Assembly: GCA_028564925.1 (NCBI GenBank) | Contig: CM053030.1 | Coordinates: 378,941,833 to 379,005,832, forward strand | Direction of reading: 5' to 3' | From: Lithobates sylvaticus | Taxonomy: Eukaryota > Chordata > Amphibia > Anura > Ranidae | DNA length: 64,000 nucleotides | Shown: positions 10,078 to 22,175 of the stretch, in pieces | Position numbering within the stretch: the stretch's first letter is position 1 | Layout: the number at the start of each line of letters is the position of its first letter | Notes under the pieces: model-generated | Told to the model about the DNA's origin: nothing | Databases searched by the model: none | The model's input: the letters and a program-made list of their open reading frames with translations, nothing else | Program-made: the position numbers and the translations under genes

Positions 10078-13000
10078 CTATTCTTGTCTAGAGTAAACCC
10101 TAAATTCCTCACCAATCAGTCTCTTTCCTTCCTCTGTTTGCAAGAACCGCTCCCAGGGGGCCCATATTTGAGATATTTGTTCTTTTCTGTCCATAGACAT
10201 AGGAATCAAATTTTCCATAATACCAATATCTCTCACTTTATTAAGCCACATGGATATCTGAGGTGCTCTTGGGTTCTTCCAGCATAAAGTTATGCAACTT
10301 TTAGCAGCATTCACCATATGGCTTATTAGTGGATTTTTATATCTCACCGTTGGAATTTGTGAAGATTGCAGGAGGAAGAATGCCGGATCCCAGGGGATCC
10401 GATATTCCGTAAATAATTGCGTAGTTTTCTGGACTTCCTGCCAGAAGTGTTTGATTATTGGGCATGTCCAAAATATATGTGCTATGGTGCCTCTCTCTTG
10501 GCAACCCCCCCAGCACCTATCCGACGTTGTCTGGGAAAATGTATTAATTAATGAGGGAGTATAGTACCAACGCGTTAGTAATTTATAATTCAGTTCCTGA
10601 ATCTTGGTACATCTGGAAGAGTTAAAAGTTAAATATATTATTTTCTGTTGTTGGTCTATTGTAAAAATTTGTTCCAAATCTCTTTCCCATTTTCCCAAAC
10701 TTAGCATCCTAAAGTGCTCTGGAGGGGCAGTCAACAGGGCGTAAATCTTTGAAATACCGTGGGAGAAAGGCCCCTTCTCCTCACAATAACTCTCAAATTT
10801 TGTACTTTGGCAGCTATAGCTTTCTTGTGGTCCCAAGGTTTCCAAAAAATTTCTTATTTGCCGTGCTTGCCAAAAGGGTAGTTGAAACTGACCTCCTAAG
10901 TTTGTATGTGATTCTATTGTTGGCCATTTATTAAGGATAATAAAATGCGAGGCTTGAAAGATACCTTTTTCTTTTAATTTTTTGAATGCTCCTGGTTCCA
11001 GGCCCGGTAAAAAATCCGGGTTCCCCAAGATAGGAAACAAAGGGGATTTCTAAGAAGAAAAGTTGGGGTTCTGGATAAACTTACTGCCCGTCTGAAGTGT
11101 AGGTCCTATCAGGGGGTGCATTTTTATTGCCGAGGGTATAGCTGCGTAGCACCATATTGCTCTGTTGAGTGGGATTATACTAATCTGTTGCTCTATGGTG
11201 ATCCATAGTTTACTCCCTTCATGTCGGCACCAGTCTATAATTCTACCTAATTGGGACACTTGATAATATTTGTATAGATCTGGCGCAGCTATACCTCCTG
11301 CAACTTTTGATAGGGTCAGCAGTTTTCTGTTAATCCTAGGGCACCTACTTGCCCATATAAATTTTGTGAAAACACTTCTAATTTGGCTAAAGAACGCCAT
11401 AGGGACAGATACAGGCAGTGCCTGGAAAAGATACAAGAATTTTGGTACAATACTCATTTTCAGTATGTTACTTCTCCCAAACCAGGAGTGCCTGGCTTTA
11501 CTCCATTTTCCAACAAGACTGTTACTTCTTTAAATAAGGGTAGGTAATTCAGGCCATATATATCTGTTCGCTTCGGTGGAATATATATCCCAAGGTATTT
11601 TAATGCTCTTGAAGTCCACCTAAGCTTAAAGCTTTTTTCTAAGCTCTTTTGTAAGGGGCACTCCAGGGACACCCCCATCGCCTCCGACTTGCTGTAATTT
11701 ATCTTAAAATTCGACAGACCCCCGTAGTTTTCCACCTCCTTTATGAGGTTAGGTAGTGATATTTGGGGATTCGTAATTGAAAAAAGTAAGTCGTCCGCAT
11801 ATGCAGAGACTTTATACTCATATTTTCCCATACAAATACCTCTAATATCGGGGTTCTGTCGAATCTTGTTTAGCAGGGGCTCCAGAATCAAAGCAAATAA
11901 TAGAGGCGATAGGGGGCATCCCTGGCGCGTCCCGTTTGATATAGGGAAATATTCTAAGTGTACTCCATTGGCCTTTACCAAGACTTGTGGTGTAGAATAT
12001 ATACCTGCTATCCAATGTAGCATTATATCTCCCAAACCCATGTGTTCTAGCACTCTCCTCATAAAGGTCCAATTGACCCTATCAAAGGCCTTTTCGGCAT
12101 CTGTGTTCACGAAGATACTTGGCATCCCTTTTTTATTTACATAATGGACCAGGTTTAAAACTTTAATAGTACTATCTCTGGCTTCTCGTGTGGGGACAAA
12201 CCCCACTTGATCCATATGTACTAGCTGTAGCAAATGGGGTTGTATACGAGATGCAAGTATCTTTGTGAATATTTTCATATCAACATTTAGTAGTGATATC
12301 GAGCGATAACTACTGCACACTGACTGATCCTTCCCTTCTTTAGGTATTACTACAATATGTGCCCTCAGAGCCTCCACTGATGGGGATGATATTTGTCCCC
12401 ATGTATTAAAGGTTTTAGTCAGATATGGACTTAGGACTGGGAAAAAGCTTTTAAGATATTGCAAGGAAAACCCATCTGGGCCAGGTGCCTTCCCGCTTTT
12501 CATCGTCCTTTTGCTAATAACACTTCCTCTGTTGTAATTGGCATCTCCATCTCCAAGCGTGATGGAGATGGCAATCTAGCTAACTTTGAGGAGGTCAAGT
12601 ATTCTTCCATTAACGAGGAGGGTACAGGAGAAATTGGTAGATTGTATAGTGCACTGAAGAATTCTCTGAATTCCCTTACAATATCTTTAGGCATAAAAGT
12701 TTTTTGACCTCCTTTTGTTTTAATAAAGGGTATATATGACCGGCTCTGTTGTTCTTTTAATTTTTTGGCTAAAACTCTCCCGCATTTGTCTCCTGATTCA
12801 TATGTTACTCTCCTCCCTTGTTGCAGGATTGCCCTTGCTTTATACTGTAGAAGATCTGATAATTGTCTTCTCAAGTCTGCTTATTCAATTCCTATTTCCT
12901 TTTCTAATGTCTTCTTATGTTTTTTCTCTATTTCCTGTATCCTCTCCAGTAGCCTCGTCATCCGCTCCTCTCTAGCCCTCTTCACTCGGGTACCATGCTT

Positions 13001-13905
13001 TATTAAAATTTCTCTGATTACCGCCTTGTGGGCTTCCCAAACTATCCCCATATCCGTCTCCCCATCGTCATTTATTTGGAAATATGAATTAATTTCTTTA
13101 TTTAGATCCTCTCGAATCTCGGGACACTCCCACAGGCTTTCATTTGGTCACCACCTCCAATCCATTTTTTGAGTTACCCCCGTTAGATTTATCCACATTG
13201 TGATTGGTGCGTGATCTGAGCAAGTAATGTTTCCTATTTGGGTATCTCGGGCCTTCGAGAGTATCTGTTGTGCTATTAAAAACAGGTCAATTTGCGAATA
13301 TAGCTGATGTGGGTTGGAAAAATATGTAAAATCCCTCTCCTCTGCATGAAAGGCCCTCCAGACGTCTACTAATTGAAATTCAACCAATTTGCTACTTATA
13401 TTTTGCCTTAAACCGGTCGGTACTGAAGAAGTCCCCTTCGATGTGTCTAATTTAGGGTCAAGGGGGATATTAAAGTCCCCCCTATTATCAGGTTTCCCTC
13501 CTTGAATTCCATTCATTTAGATAATGCCTTTTTCAAGAAGCTATCTTGATGTGTATTCGGGGCATATATGGTAGCCAAGGTCATCTTAACTGTTCCTATC
13601 AAACCCTTGAGAAAGATATATCTTCCTCCTGCGTCCTGACATTCATCCACTAGTGACCAGGCAATTCGCTTGGAAATTTAAATGGCTACTCCCTTTGTTT
13701 TAGCTTCTTGATTAAAGGCATGATATACTTTGGGGAAATTTCTATTTTGGAGATAGGGAAAGACACCTGCTTTCAGATGTGTTTCTTGCACCATGCCCAC
13801 GTCTGTTTTTAAACGCTTAAACTCATTCAGTAACATTTTCATTTTTTCGGGGGTGTTTAGCCCTCTAGCGTTCATTGAGGTTACGCATACTCCATCCATT
13901 CTCAT
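10078..13905 (-). pseudogene. L1 ORF2: endonuclease-reverse transcriptase
   Basis: ORF2 protein nicks target DNA and reverse-transcribes the L1 RNA. The N-terminus near 13905-13680 shows an apurinic-type endonuclease start (NARGLN, then VQETHLKAG). Further endonuclease sequence with DFNIPLDPKLD and GNITCSDHAPI lies near 13.5-13.15 kb. The RT core lies at 12503-11460 with KAPGPDGF, DAEKAFDRVNW, NGTRQGCPLSPLLFALILE and the catalytic YADDLL. The C-terminal segment at 11040-10078 carries a CCHC-like CWGGCQERGTIAHIFWTCP and ends in VYSRQE. Frame changes near 13.15, 12.5, 11.46 and 11.05 kb disrupt it. The L1 assignment rests on the RT motifs and the C-terminal cysteine motif. Confidence 0.92.
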
Positions 13906-15451
13906 CTAAACCTGGGGGGGGGGGGGGGCACCCAGGGAGAGGGAGAAGAGAGAAAAAAAAAAACCCAGGGGGAATTCCTAATCTAAATTTCCCAACACCT
14001 ACCTAAGGGTACTTTAGTTTCCCGTAGGTGATGGATATGGAGGGTGACTAGCTAAGGCCTGAGTATGCAGAGCATCGACCCCTCTCCCTCCATCCCTACC
14101 CAGTGTGTTTTTACCCAACAATTTAACCTCTTTATATTTTTTTATCTCTTTACTTCTCATTTCCTTCTCTCTGTTCCCTTCCCTTCCTCTTCCTTATCAC
14201 ATTATTCTGCATTATATCACATTATATCCCAATCCTCCTCCCTTTTCCTTACCCCTTTCCTCCGTTACCATTCCTTATACCCCCTCCCTACTCCTTTCCC
14301 ATGATACCCTTCCCCTCCTCACATCCCCTCTAATCATTTTTTACCACTTTACATATTTACTCCCAATGGAGTATAGAGAATACAGTCAGGAGAGGAGACG
14401 GAGAAAATAGGGAGAAAAAATAAATCAAAATAGACCAAATTAATACGGAGAAACATGGGTATTTCTCCCTTATAACCTACTGTGTTGCGTTATTACATAT
14501 TTTCTTACATTATCATCTATATGTTTCCCTCCTTCCCATTTCCCTCCTCCCCTCTGCCCTTCCTAATTATTGGGGCAGGGTCCAGAGAACCAGTTCCTCC
14601 CTTACACTCTAGTGTATCTATTTTACATAGATCTCACACTACCCCACGTGCTCATTTTTTCTTGATTCTAAATGTGTAAATTTGTTTTCTATATAATTAA
14701 TATATATATGTTTATATTATTATATTATTCTTAATTAACCCCACTTACTTCCCGCTTCTGCCCTCCCACAACCCCTTACACTACCCCCCCCCCCCTATAT
14801 CTCTCATCTTGCAATCCCCTATTCTTGTAAACTATTTGTGTTTCTATTAATATCTATTCCCTCCACCCAACACAACCACTCCCCCCATTCACTACAATCT
14901 GTGCTTTGTGTCACCGTCCAATCGTGTGATCCCAAATCCTTTTACCCCCCCCTCCAAGAACTCAGCTCTCTTTCCCGTATCCCCTCCAAACCGATCCCCC
15001 TTTAACGCCTGCCCCCTGATCAACTATCCATCAAGCTAAAACCCTGTTTCCCCATGCCCCCCTTATCTAAATATATCTTAGGTCACCCCCATTAGGCAGA
15101 TTTCTCTCTACTGCATTCCAAATAGGAGAAAAACCTAATTAATAAAAAAAACACAAAAAAAATAAAGAGGGGACAATATGAAAAACAAAAAGGGCAATAG
15201 CTCTAAGTGGGGCTGGGTGAGGGGTACTGGGAGGTGAAGGGGTGCAGCGACCTTTAAGACTAACCCTGCATCTCTACGCCAAAAAGATAATAAATATATA
15301 TATAAAATAAAAAAAATAAAAAAGAATAAAGGGGGAAAGGAAGGTTTTGAAACCGCATTTTCTTTCCCATGAAAATAGGAAAAAGGAAAAGAAAAAGTGA
15401 GAGGCTTTGAAATTTGACACAGGGGGAAGAGAAGTCATATCAATACAGCAA
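13906..15451. other. Long pyrimidine-rich spacer between L1 ORF1 and ORF2
   Basis: About 1.5 kb is strongly C/T-rich on the plus strand, so purine-rich in the L1 transcript, with a poly-G/poly-A knot at 13.91-13.97 kb and A/T tracts near 15.1-15.3 kb. I see no coding frame with family resemblance. L1 inter-ORF spacers are usually much shorter. Confidence 0.6.
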
Positions 15452-16630
15452 TCAATGTGAAAACCATAAATAAGCGAGAGTCCATCTTGCAGTTTTCCTA
15501 TAAAAAAAAAAGGAGAGAGATAGTCTCATGGCGGGGGGGGGTAAAAATTCCCCTATCCCTTCTAACCAGTTTAAGAGATCTCCAGCGCTTATGCTTGCTG
15601 TATTTGCTGTGCTTCTTCTCGATTTGGGGATAGTGGCCCCTCCTTTGGGTAGTCTTTTCCTAATGGGCAAAAGCCAGTTTGGCACCTCACAGCTTTCAAC
15701 TCCCATAAACAAAAATAGGGCCGGAAGATCTGATGGTGCCCGTAATAGGAAAGTCCCAGAACCTGTCCTAATTGTCAGGGATATCGGATATCCCCATCGA
15801 TATGACCCCCGGCAGCTTTTATTTTCTCTAATACTGGGCGCAGTTGTGCCCTCCTCTGAAGGGTAGCTTGAGATGAATCTGGAAGTATATTAATCCTAGA
15901 CCCTTCAACTATTACAGGGCCAGCCTCCCATGCTTTCCTGCTGATCATCTCTCTGTGGGAATATCTGTGCAAGCTCCCAATTACATCGCAAGGTCTAGTC
16001 AAGTCTGTAGAACGAGGTCCTGGGACTCTGTGAAGTCTGTCAAATTCAAGCTCCCAGGGGGCAGTATTTACTCCTAAGCCCTGACAGATTTTAACCACAG
16101 TCTGATATAATTGCTCCTCTCCAATGTTCTCAGGAATACCTCTGAATCTTAAATTATTCCTCCTACTTCGGTCCTCACCCTCTTCCATTTTTATTTGAAT
16201 AATGGAGTCTTGGGCTGACTGTTCCTTTTCTAATTTTGATACCTGTGCCTCCAGTCCGGACAGACTGCATTTCCCGTAGATGTCCCTCCTCAAGACGAGA
16301 CACCAATGCCTCCATTAACTTCCAATGTGCCTCCATCTCCTGTCTAGTGGGGAGAGCTTGTAAAATAGTCTTCAGATCCCCTGGTATATCACTAATTTGC
16401 TCCCTCTTATTCCCCTCTCTCACCTCTTGGTCCTGTTCCAGAACTGGTTCAAAGGGAAGACTCATTCGGGGTGCTGCCATTGGTATCTCAGTACCTGTAA
16501 TCTCCCTGGTCTCCAGTGTAGAGGCACGGGCTGCTGCTCGGGTATGTGGAAAAAAGCCTTTGATCTCTTGCTGCAGGGGGTCTCTATGTGACGGCTTCTT
16601 CTCTTCCCATTTCCTCTTCGTGCTGTGCAT
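15452..16630 (-). pseudogene. L1 ORF1: RNA-binding protein (transposase_22 type)
   Basis: ORF1 protein coats L1 RNA as a trimer. The ATG at 16630 gives MHSTKRKWEEKKPSH. The next part is heptad-rich (EAQVSKLEKEQSAQDS, likely coiled coil). The RRM-type signature follows: GEDRSRRNNLRFRGIPEN, then FDRLHRVPGP, then YSHREMISRKAWEAGP and QRRAQLRPVLEKIKAAGG. The frame changes near 16.2-16.3 kb and again near 15.75 kb. The motifs match L1 ORF1 closely; the exact stop is uncertain. Confidence 0.9.
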
Positions 16631-17162
16631 CCCCCTAAGGGGTCAGGAATTCCAGCTGCTACTGCTGCTCAGCGTCTCCCAACTCCACTCTATACCGCTC
16701 TGTACCAGCATCCACACGCCCCTCTGTCACCTCCGATGGATCGGCTTCAGAAAGCGTCTCTCTACTCCATGCAATCCACAGGGGGGCTAGTGCACCACAC
16801 TCCGGTGAGGAGAGGTTACAATGTGCCGTTCGCTTACTGCAGTAGTCTCCACGGTCTCCACGGTCGTCACTCTACTGTGCTGCCAGACCGCAACGTCCCC
16901 AGTATGGCGTGGCGTCAGAATCAAATCACACACAACATGTGTCGCACTCAAAATGCAAGAGGAATGTGTACGGCTGTACGCCGTGCACTTCTTACTGCAG
17001 TCTCTACGCTCCATGCTCCATGCTCCCGGTCACAGCAATCCCAGCGGGCAATCACACTACAACACTGAGGTTTGTTTCACTCATTTAGCTAGGGCGCTGG
17101 AGGGAAAGATCCGTGCTCAGCCAGCATGTCTCTCTACTCCGCCATTATTAAGCCACGCCCCC
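16631..17162 (-). promoter_or_regulatory. L1 5' UTR
   Basis: This is the stretch from the 5' boundary to the ORF1 ATG. It begins with a GC-rich GGGGGCGTGGC and contains no supported gene. L1 5' UTRs carry the internal promoter; no specific site is asserted. Confidence 0.6.
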
Positions 17163-17302
17163 AGCACTTTTGATTTTGAACGTTCAAGTCCCATAGACTT
17201 TAATAGGGTTCTAAAGTTCACACAAACTTTAGGTCTGTTCGCAGGTTCTGGTCCGAACCGAACAGATGGGTGTTCGGGTCATCCCTACTGGTGACATGGA
17301 TT

Positions 17303-17480
17303 TTTTAACCCTTGGGGCTGCATTCACATCTGAGTGGCGTGGTAGTGTCACATTTTTTGTGCATGTTTTTGATGCAACCTGTAGGGCAGCCCATGCACTT
17401 AATGTTGTGCATTTTGGAGTTTTTTTGGCACATTTTGGAAACATGGGCAGAATTGTTCGATTTTACCTGTCTTTCTGAGT
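17303..17480. repeat. Partial MITE with 'GGCTGCATTCACA' end
   Basis: It begins GGGGCTGCATTCACATCTGAG, resembling the right end of the Harbinger at 27.8 kb read on the other strand (GGCTGCATTCACACCTGAGC). The far end is not clear. Confidence 0.4.
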
Positions 17481-17639
17481 CTCTCAGTTGTGAACCAGGC
17501 CTTATAGGACAAAGTTTTACAGGCAGTGAGCCAAAAGTTAGATTTTTGTACCAGGAGTCTGAACTGTTTTGTTTCCTGTCTCGCTGAAAAAAGCTGTTAT
17601 GTTTGTTTGTTTTGGAAATACTAAAGACTGTTTTACTTT

Positions 17640-18345
17640 TACAAATGGCTTGCCGATGATCATGGATCCTCCATATTACAACGGTTACTCAGATATGGAC
17701 AATTCAAAAAGCCTTAAAAGCAATTTGAAGTGAAAACCTGGTTCAGCTGGTCAAGAAATGACTACAGCTGGAGGCCTATTCTGGTCCTCAGATGGTGGAG
17801 CGGTTCATGTTGGACCAGTACCTGAGATCCCTGCCAAACAACTTACAGCACTGGGTGATTTATGAAGACCCCAAGACAGCAGACCAACTTGTATAAATGA
17901 TCAGATACATCATAGTGGAGGACCTGATAGGATTTGCCTAGTCTTGAGGAGCCCTACCAGTGTGGAAAGTAAATTCAAATTGCCAAACCTGGGAACCAGC
18001 ACTTAGGAGAACCAGGGAGAATATGCTGTGCTGATGGTGTTACTACTGGGACCATGTCCAAGCTAAGTTTCCCCTGCAGAAGAAACCCTCGTAATGTGTG
18101 GCTACATGGAGGATGCCCTGCTACACACAGAGGGTCTGTGCCATCCACCTGTATCTGACTGAAGGGTGGTTGGGGTGGTACCAAATTTGATCCATTTGAT
18201 CCATGATATCATATTGGGGGACTGTCCTGTCTGTGTGGGACTGTGTGAGCAGAGAACTGCCTGAGTGACTGTTCTGTTCCCTTTGAAGGGCTAGACATTG
18301 TGGGTTCTTTAAAATGCCAATAAGGTAGAACATGTGGAAGATAGA
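17640..18345 (+). mobile_element. Ty3 (Gmr1-type) gag fossil with SCAN-like capsid
   Basis: Translated pieces align by eye with the capsid part of the element at 56.6 kb: SGPQMVERF, QYLRSLPNNLQHWV, DPKTADQLV and VEDLIGF, then a region corresponding to its zinc knuckle. It is an old and broken fragment of the same group; I see no LTRs attached. It is clearly more decayed than the copy at 56 kb. Confidence 0.75.
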
Positions 18346-18453
18346 CTAAAGACAAAGTAAACCTCCTCCTATGCAGGTCATGTTTTGGGAGGATGTGAAG
18401 GAAACAAAATGTATTATTAGGTGTTATTTTATACATAGATAAGAAAGGAGTGG

Positions 18454-18930
18454 TGTGAGATGTTATTAAAAATGAACAAATAGAAATATGTTATTAAATG
18501 CTAACAAATAGGAATATATTAATAAAAGCTAGCGAATAGAACAATTACAGGGAAAAGGGGGAGTAGAGAGAGAGAGAGAGAGCACTTCTAGCAGAAGATG
18601 TGTCTGTGTGTTAGGTGAAGGTTACAGAACACATTTCAACATTTCAAGTATGAACAAAATGGAGTCTCTTGTGCTTAAATAAACAATACAGTGAATGTCC
18701 ATGTCATTTCTTTCCTTTTGTTTATTTGACACCATTCTTCTCCACATTACATTCAGCCAATTGCTGGTAACTCCTGTTACATTGGCGCAGAGAGGCAGAG
18801 AGAGATTGCATCCTGTTCAGCTCTCTCCTAGTTTTCTCACAATAATGGGTTCATCTGGTCTGGTGGACCATTTGTTGGTACAGCGGGTAGTAGTCACACA
18901 GAGGCATAGCCTGATGAGGAAGTAAATAAC
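18454..18930 (+). mobile_element. Retroviral LTR with adjoining leader and gag start (fossil)
   Basis: A TG...CA segment from TGTGAGATG at 18454 to CTCCTGTTACA at 18781 contains an AATAAA signal (about 18677) and is followed at once by TTGGCGCAGAGAGGCAG, a primer-binding-site-like sequence. About 65 bp on, a short frame begins MGSSGLVDHLL, with an MG start as in myristoylated Gag. I see nothing retroviral after about 18.93 kb. It is a broken remnant; the boundaries are inferred. Confidence 0.55.
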
Positions 18931-19129
18931 AAATATTAGAAATAGGAACATCACAATGTAAGCGCCTAGTTTCTGTAACCATGGTGCTATGCCATATAAA
19001 AAAATAATAACTCGGCCTACCTGCAGCTCTCTGGCACTTTTTGTGTGGCTCTCAGAGCCTCTGCAGATATCTATCTGCTTCCCTATTGCCCAGTTATAAC
19101 AGTGATCTATCGCAGTCTCGTGTAATGTT
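18931..19129. other. No recognised feature
   Basis: Short unique-looking stretch between the LTR fossil and a tandem repeat. Confidence 0.4.
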
Positions 19130-19500
19130 TCTCCAATCTATGACTGTCTCTTAAGCAGGTTATCAGTCTCCATCAACTCCTATATCATGTTCACAGTTAC
19201 CTGCAGGATTTCCACAGTCTCTGACCATCTCTAGTCTCATGTCCATAGTCTCTGATCATCTTTGGTATAATGTCTGTGGTCCCTAACCATCTCTTGTATG
19301 ATGCCAACAGTCTACAACCATCTCTTGTATCATACCCAAAGTCTTTGGCCATCTCTTGTTTCATGCCCATGGTCTCTGATCATCTCTTGTATCATGAACT
19401 CAGTCTCTAACTATCTATTGTATCATGTCTGCAGTCTAACCATTTCTTGTATCATGCCCATGGCCTTTGACTATATACTGGTATGTGTCTGCTGTCTCTG
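19130..19500. repeat. Degenerate tandem repeat (TCTCTGACCATCTCTTGTATCATG)
   Basis: Roughly ten diverged copies of a unit of about 35 bp built on 'gtctctgaccatctcttg' and 'tatcatgcccatg'. The unit drifts in length and sequence. It is non-coding. Confidence 0.8.
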
Positions 19501-19516
19501 AGACTGAATAGTCATT

Positions 19517-20008
19517 TAAAGTGTTACTAAACCCAGGACCCTGTATTCACTATATCTGGTCTCCCACAGTACACAGAACATGGAAATGCAATTATTTTAG
19601 TAAATATGAATTTCTAAATACCTTTTCTCCTCAGCAGTATATAGTAGTCTTGTGACTTCTCTCAGTGTCCGATTAAAGCTTGTAGGAGGTATTTTCATTC
19701 TACTCCGACTGTCCTATGAGGCTGCAGGACCCCTGACCCTCTGTCTGGACAGTGCTGATTGGCCCTGTGCTGATCACATGCACCCTCCCAAGAAAAAAAA
19801 ACTCTCTAGCACACACCAAACTGAGCATGTGCAGAGTGACTCCAAAGGATCTGTCTTATCAAGAGAGGGATTGGGGACACTGGAAGAAGGGGTGGATCAG
19901 AGAACACAAAGTGCATGATTAACCCCTTAGGTTCCACAGTGAGTATAACAAGCATGCTTTACTACACACACAGACTGATTTTACTGTTGTGGGTTTAGTA
20001 ACACTTTA
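19517..20008. mobile_element. MITE with 19-bp perfect terminal inverted repeats
   Basis: The ends are TAAAGTGTTACTAAACCCA at 19517-19535 and its exact complement at 19990-20008. The 490-bp interior has no coding capacity. Both flanks are T-rich, so the target duplication is ambiguous. I recognise this as a common ranid MITE; the superfamily is not certain. Confidence 0.88.
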
Positions 20009-20262
20009 TTTTAAGTGAAGCCCTTTGGTGATATGATTGGCTGCACTCGAGGCAATCATGCTTTAGCATCTTCTGGATGAACCCTGGGGTTCCACAATAA
20101 CATGGATGAGAAAGAGAGAAATGATTGTTAGAGATTGTAAATAGATTGTACAAGGCCACCCTTACAGTTTAATAGTGAGGCTGTAGAACTGTACAAAAAT
20201 GTAACTGTTTAATTTGTGTGTGTTTTGATCATTTAAAAATTGTCCTGACATGTCTTGAATTC
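20009..20262. other. No recognised feature
   Basis: AT-rich stretch between the MITE and the LINE fragment; nothing supported. Confidence 0.4.
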
Positions 20263-21338
20263 AGCCTTTTGGCATTCCCAATACACCAACGTGCAGACTT
20301 GAAGAGACTTTGAATATTACCAATGTTTTGGACCAAGGTGGGGCTGTAGACATAGCAAATCTTGATTTCAGCAAGGCATTTGATAAAATTCCACATAAGG
20401 ATCTAATACAAAAGTTGTACAAGCTAGGACTTAACCCTTGGGGGGTTAAGTGGATATACAATTGGCTAAAGGATAGATACCCGAGTGTGGTTGTAAATGG
20501 GGTTCACTCAGAACAAAGACTAGTGGTGTACCACAAGGCTCTATACTAGGTCCTGTTCTATTTAATCCATATGTAAGTGATATAACTAAAAGTTTGTTGG
20601 GCAAGGTATGTCTTTTTGCTATTGATGACACAAAGGTGTGTAATAGGGTTGATGTTCCTGGAGGTGTCTGTAAAATGGGACATGATTTGGCATTTCTGGA
20701 AGATTGGCCAAAGCAGTGGAGACTGCAGTTCAGTTTCAAAATGTAAAATAATGCACCTAGGGAAAAATAATCCCCTCGGAGTACAACATTGGGGGTACAG
20801 TATTGGCCAGCACTACAGAAGAGACAGATTTGGGGGTACTTATTTCAGATGATTTCAAAATGAGCAGTGTTCCCAGGCAGTGGGATAAAAAGGGGAATAT
20901 AATTCTAGGGGGGGAGGGATCACCAGCAGGAGGAAGGAGATCCTGATTCCCCTATACACTGTAGATATTTAGTGAGACCTCATTTAGAATACTGCATCCA
21001 GTTCTGGAGACCTCACTTACAGAAATATATTGATAAAATAGAATGAGCCCAGAGACGGGTAACAAAAATGGTGAAAGGTTTGGGGAATAAAACAGAGAGA
21101 AAGGCTTCAAGAACTTAAAATGCATGACCTCAAATTAACTGCAGAAAAGTTAAAAATTTAACTTAGAAAGTATTATTTTACAGAAAGGGTAGTTGATGCT
21201 AGGAAACCAAAATCAAGAACACGGACATGACCTCAAACTAAGTGCAGAAAGGGTAGTTGATGCTTGGATTAAACCACCACCAGAGGTAGTGAGCCAGTCA
21301 ACAGTAAATGGATTCAAATATGCTTGGGACAAACATAG
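20263..21338 (+). mobile_element. CR1-like LINE fragment, RT to 3' end (left part)
   Basis: The frame at 20310-20549 carries RT motifs VDIANLDFSKAFDKIPHKDL and WIYNWLKDRYPSVVVNG. Farther on, decayed frames give VRPHLEYCIQFWRPHL (near 20.98 kb), RRVTKMVKGLGN and LQELKMHDLKLTAEK, the usual C-terminal order of CR1/Rex1-type frog LINEs. The protein is broken by stops and frame changes. The sequence breaks off at 21338 where a Harbinger is inserted; the tail resumes at 27845. Confidence 0.85.
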
Positions 21339-21949
21339 TTTTCAGGCGTTTTTCAACTTCATCGTTTTTCTGGATAGCCAATAGGAAAAATGATCATCAC
21401 TGTCATCATTTGTTGCTATGTTTTTAGATTTTGTTCATCTGCTTCCTGGGTGAATACTGTACTACCGGGTCATCATTGTGCTTCCTGCTCCATATTGTAC
21501 TATCTTCTGCACAAAGATGAGTGACAATGAGATGGCGTGTTTTCTGGCAGCAGCCACGGTTACCTCATACTTTCTACATGAAAGAGAGAGGAGAAAGAAG
21601 AGGGCACGCAGATATTGGATCCACCCAGTAATTGCCGAACGTGAAGAGAGAGGCCAATTTTGGGTCATGTATAGTGATCTACGTGAGCATGATGAGAAAT
21701 TCTTGGACTACACAAGGATGTCCATAAAAAGGTTAGTCAAAGTAATTTGGATTCATGATGTTTGACATTGTTCCTGTCTTATAATGTCCACTAATAAACC
21801 CCATATTTCTTGCTCACAGCTTTGATGAGTTACTGGGTTTACTCAGTAGCCGGTTGCAAAGAATGGACACCTATTTCCGGAACAGTATACCCCCAGTGGA
21901 ACGACTAATCATCACACTGAGGTAAATTCTTCTTATTTCTTTTTGTCCC

Positions 21950-22175
21950 CAGTGCCACGTGTCCCCAGTGCCACGTATCAATACCACCTGTCAGTGTCAT
22001 GTGTCATCATTGCCACCTGTTAGTGCCACGTGTCCCCAGTGCCACGTATCATCAGTGCCACGTATCAATGCCACCTGTCAATATCACGTGTCATCATTGC
22101 CACATGTTAGTGCCACGTGTCCCCAGTTCCACGTATCAGTACCACCTGTCAGTGCCACGTGTCATCAGTGCAATG
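21950..22175. repeat. Short tandem repeat (GTGCCACGTGTCCCCA) in transposase intron 2
   Basis: Repeats of roughly 14-18 bp alternate GTGCCACGTGTC, GTGCCACGTATCA and TGCCACCTGTTA. A longer period of about 75 bp is suggested. It contains many CACGTG (E-box) hexamers. No coding support. Confidence 0.85.

Larger units (their letters stand above)
9698..17162 (-). mobile_element. Full-length L1-clade LINE
   Basis: The insertion is flanked by AGCACTTTTG at 9688-9697 and 17163-17172, a target-site duplication that extends imperfectly (g/a then TTTTG). The empty-site sequence is visible in the related element near 63.6 kb. On the minus strand the element begins GGGGGCGTGGCTTAATAATG, has a ~530-bp 5' UTR, ORF1, a long purine-rich spacer, ORF2 and an A-rich tail at 9698-9730. 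Both ORFs are frameshifted, so this copy is inactive, but it is not 5'-truncated, which is uncommon for L1. Confidence 0.93.
8405..17287. mobile_element. Non-autonomous hAT-type element (about 1.4 kb) hosting an L1 insertion
   Basis: The ends are TAGGGATG at 8405 and CATCCCTA at 17287. Directly outside lie identical 8-bp sequences CTGGTGAC (8397-8404 and 17288-17295), a perfect hAT-type target-site duplication. The terminal inverted repeats are long and imperfect, about 250 bp: both contain AAAAGTCTATGGGA or a variant, GTGCTAATTTTAAAGG, GCAAGTTATTGTCATAAA and GCAGTGATTTTAATA. A 13-bp-arm hairpin sits 16 nt inside the left end (8421-8450), as in the hAT element at 5280. No transposase is present. 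An L1 (9698-17162) interrupts the right inverted repeat. Confidence 0.93.

Noticed and set aside
14065-14410. Serine/proline/leucine-rich frames
   Set aside because: They lie in the pyrimidine-rich L1 spacer; no family resemblance and no conservation expected.
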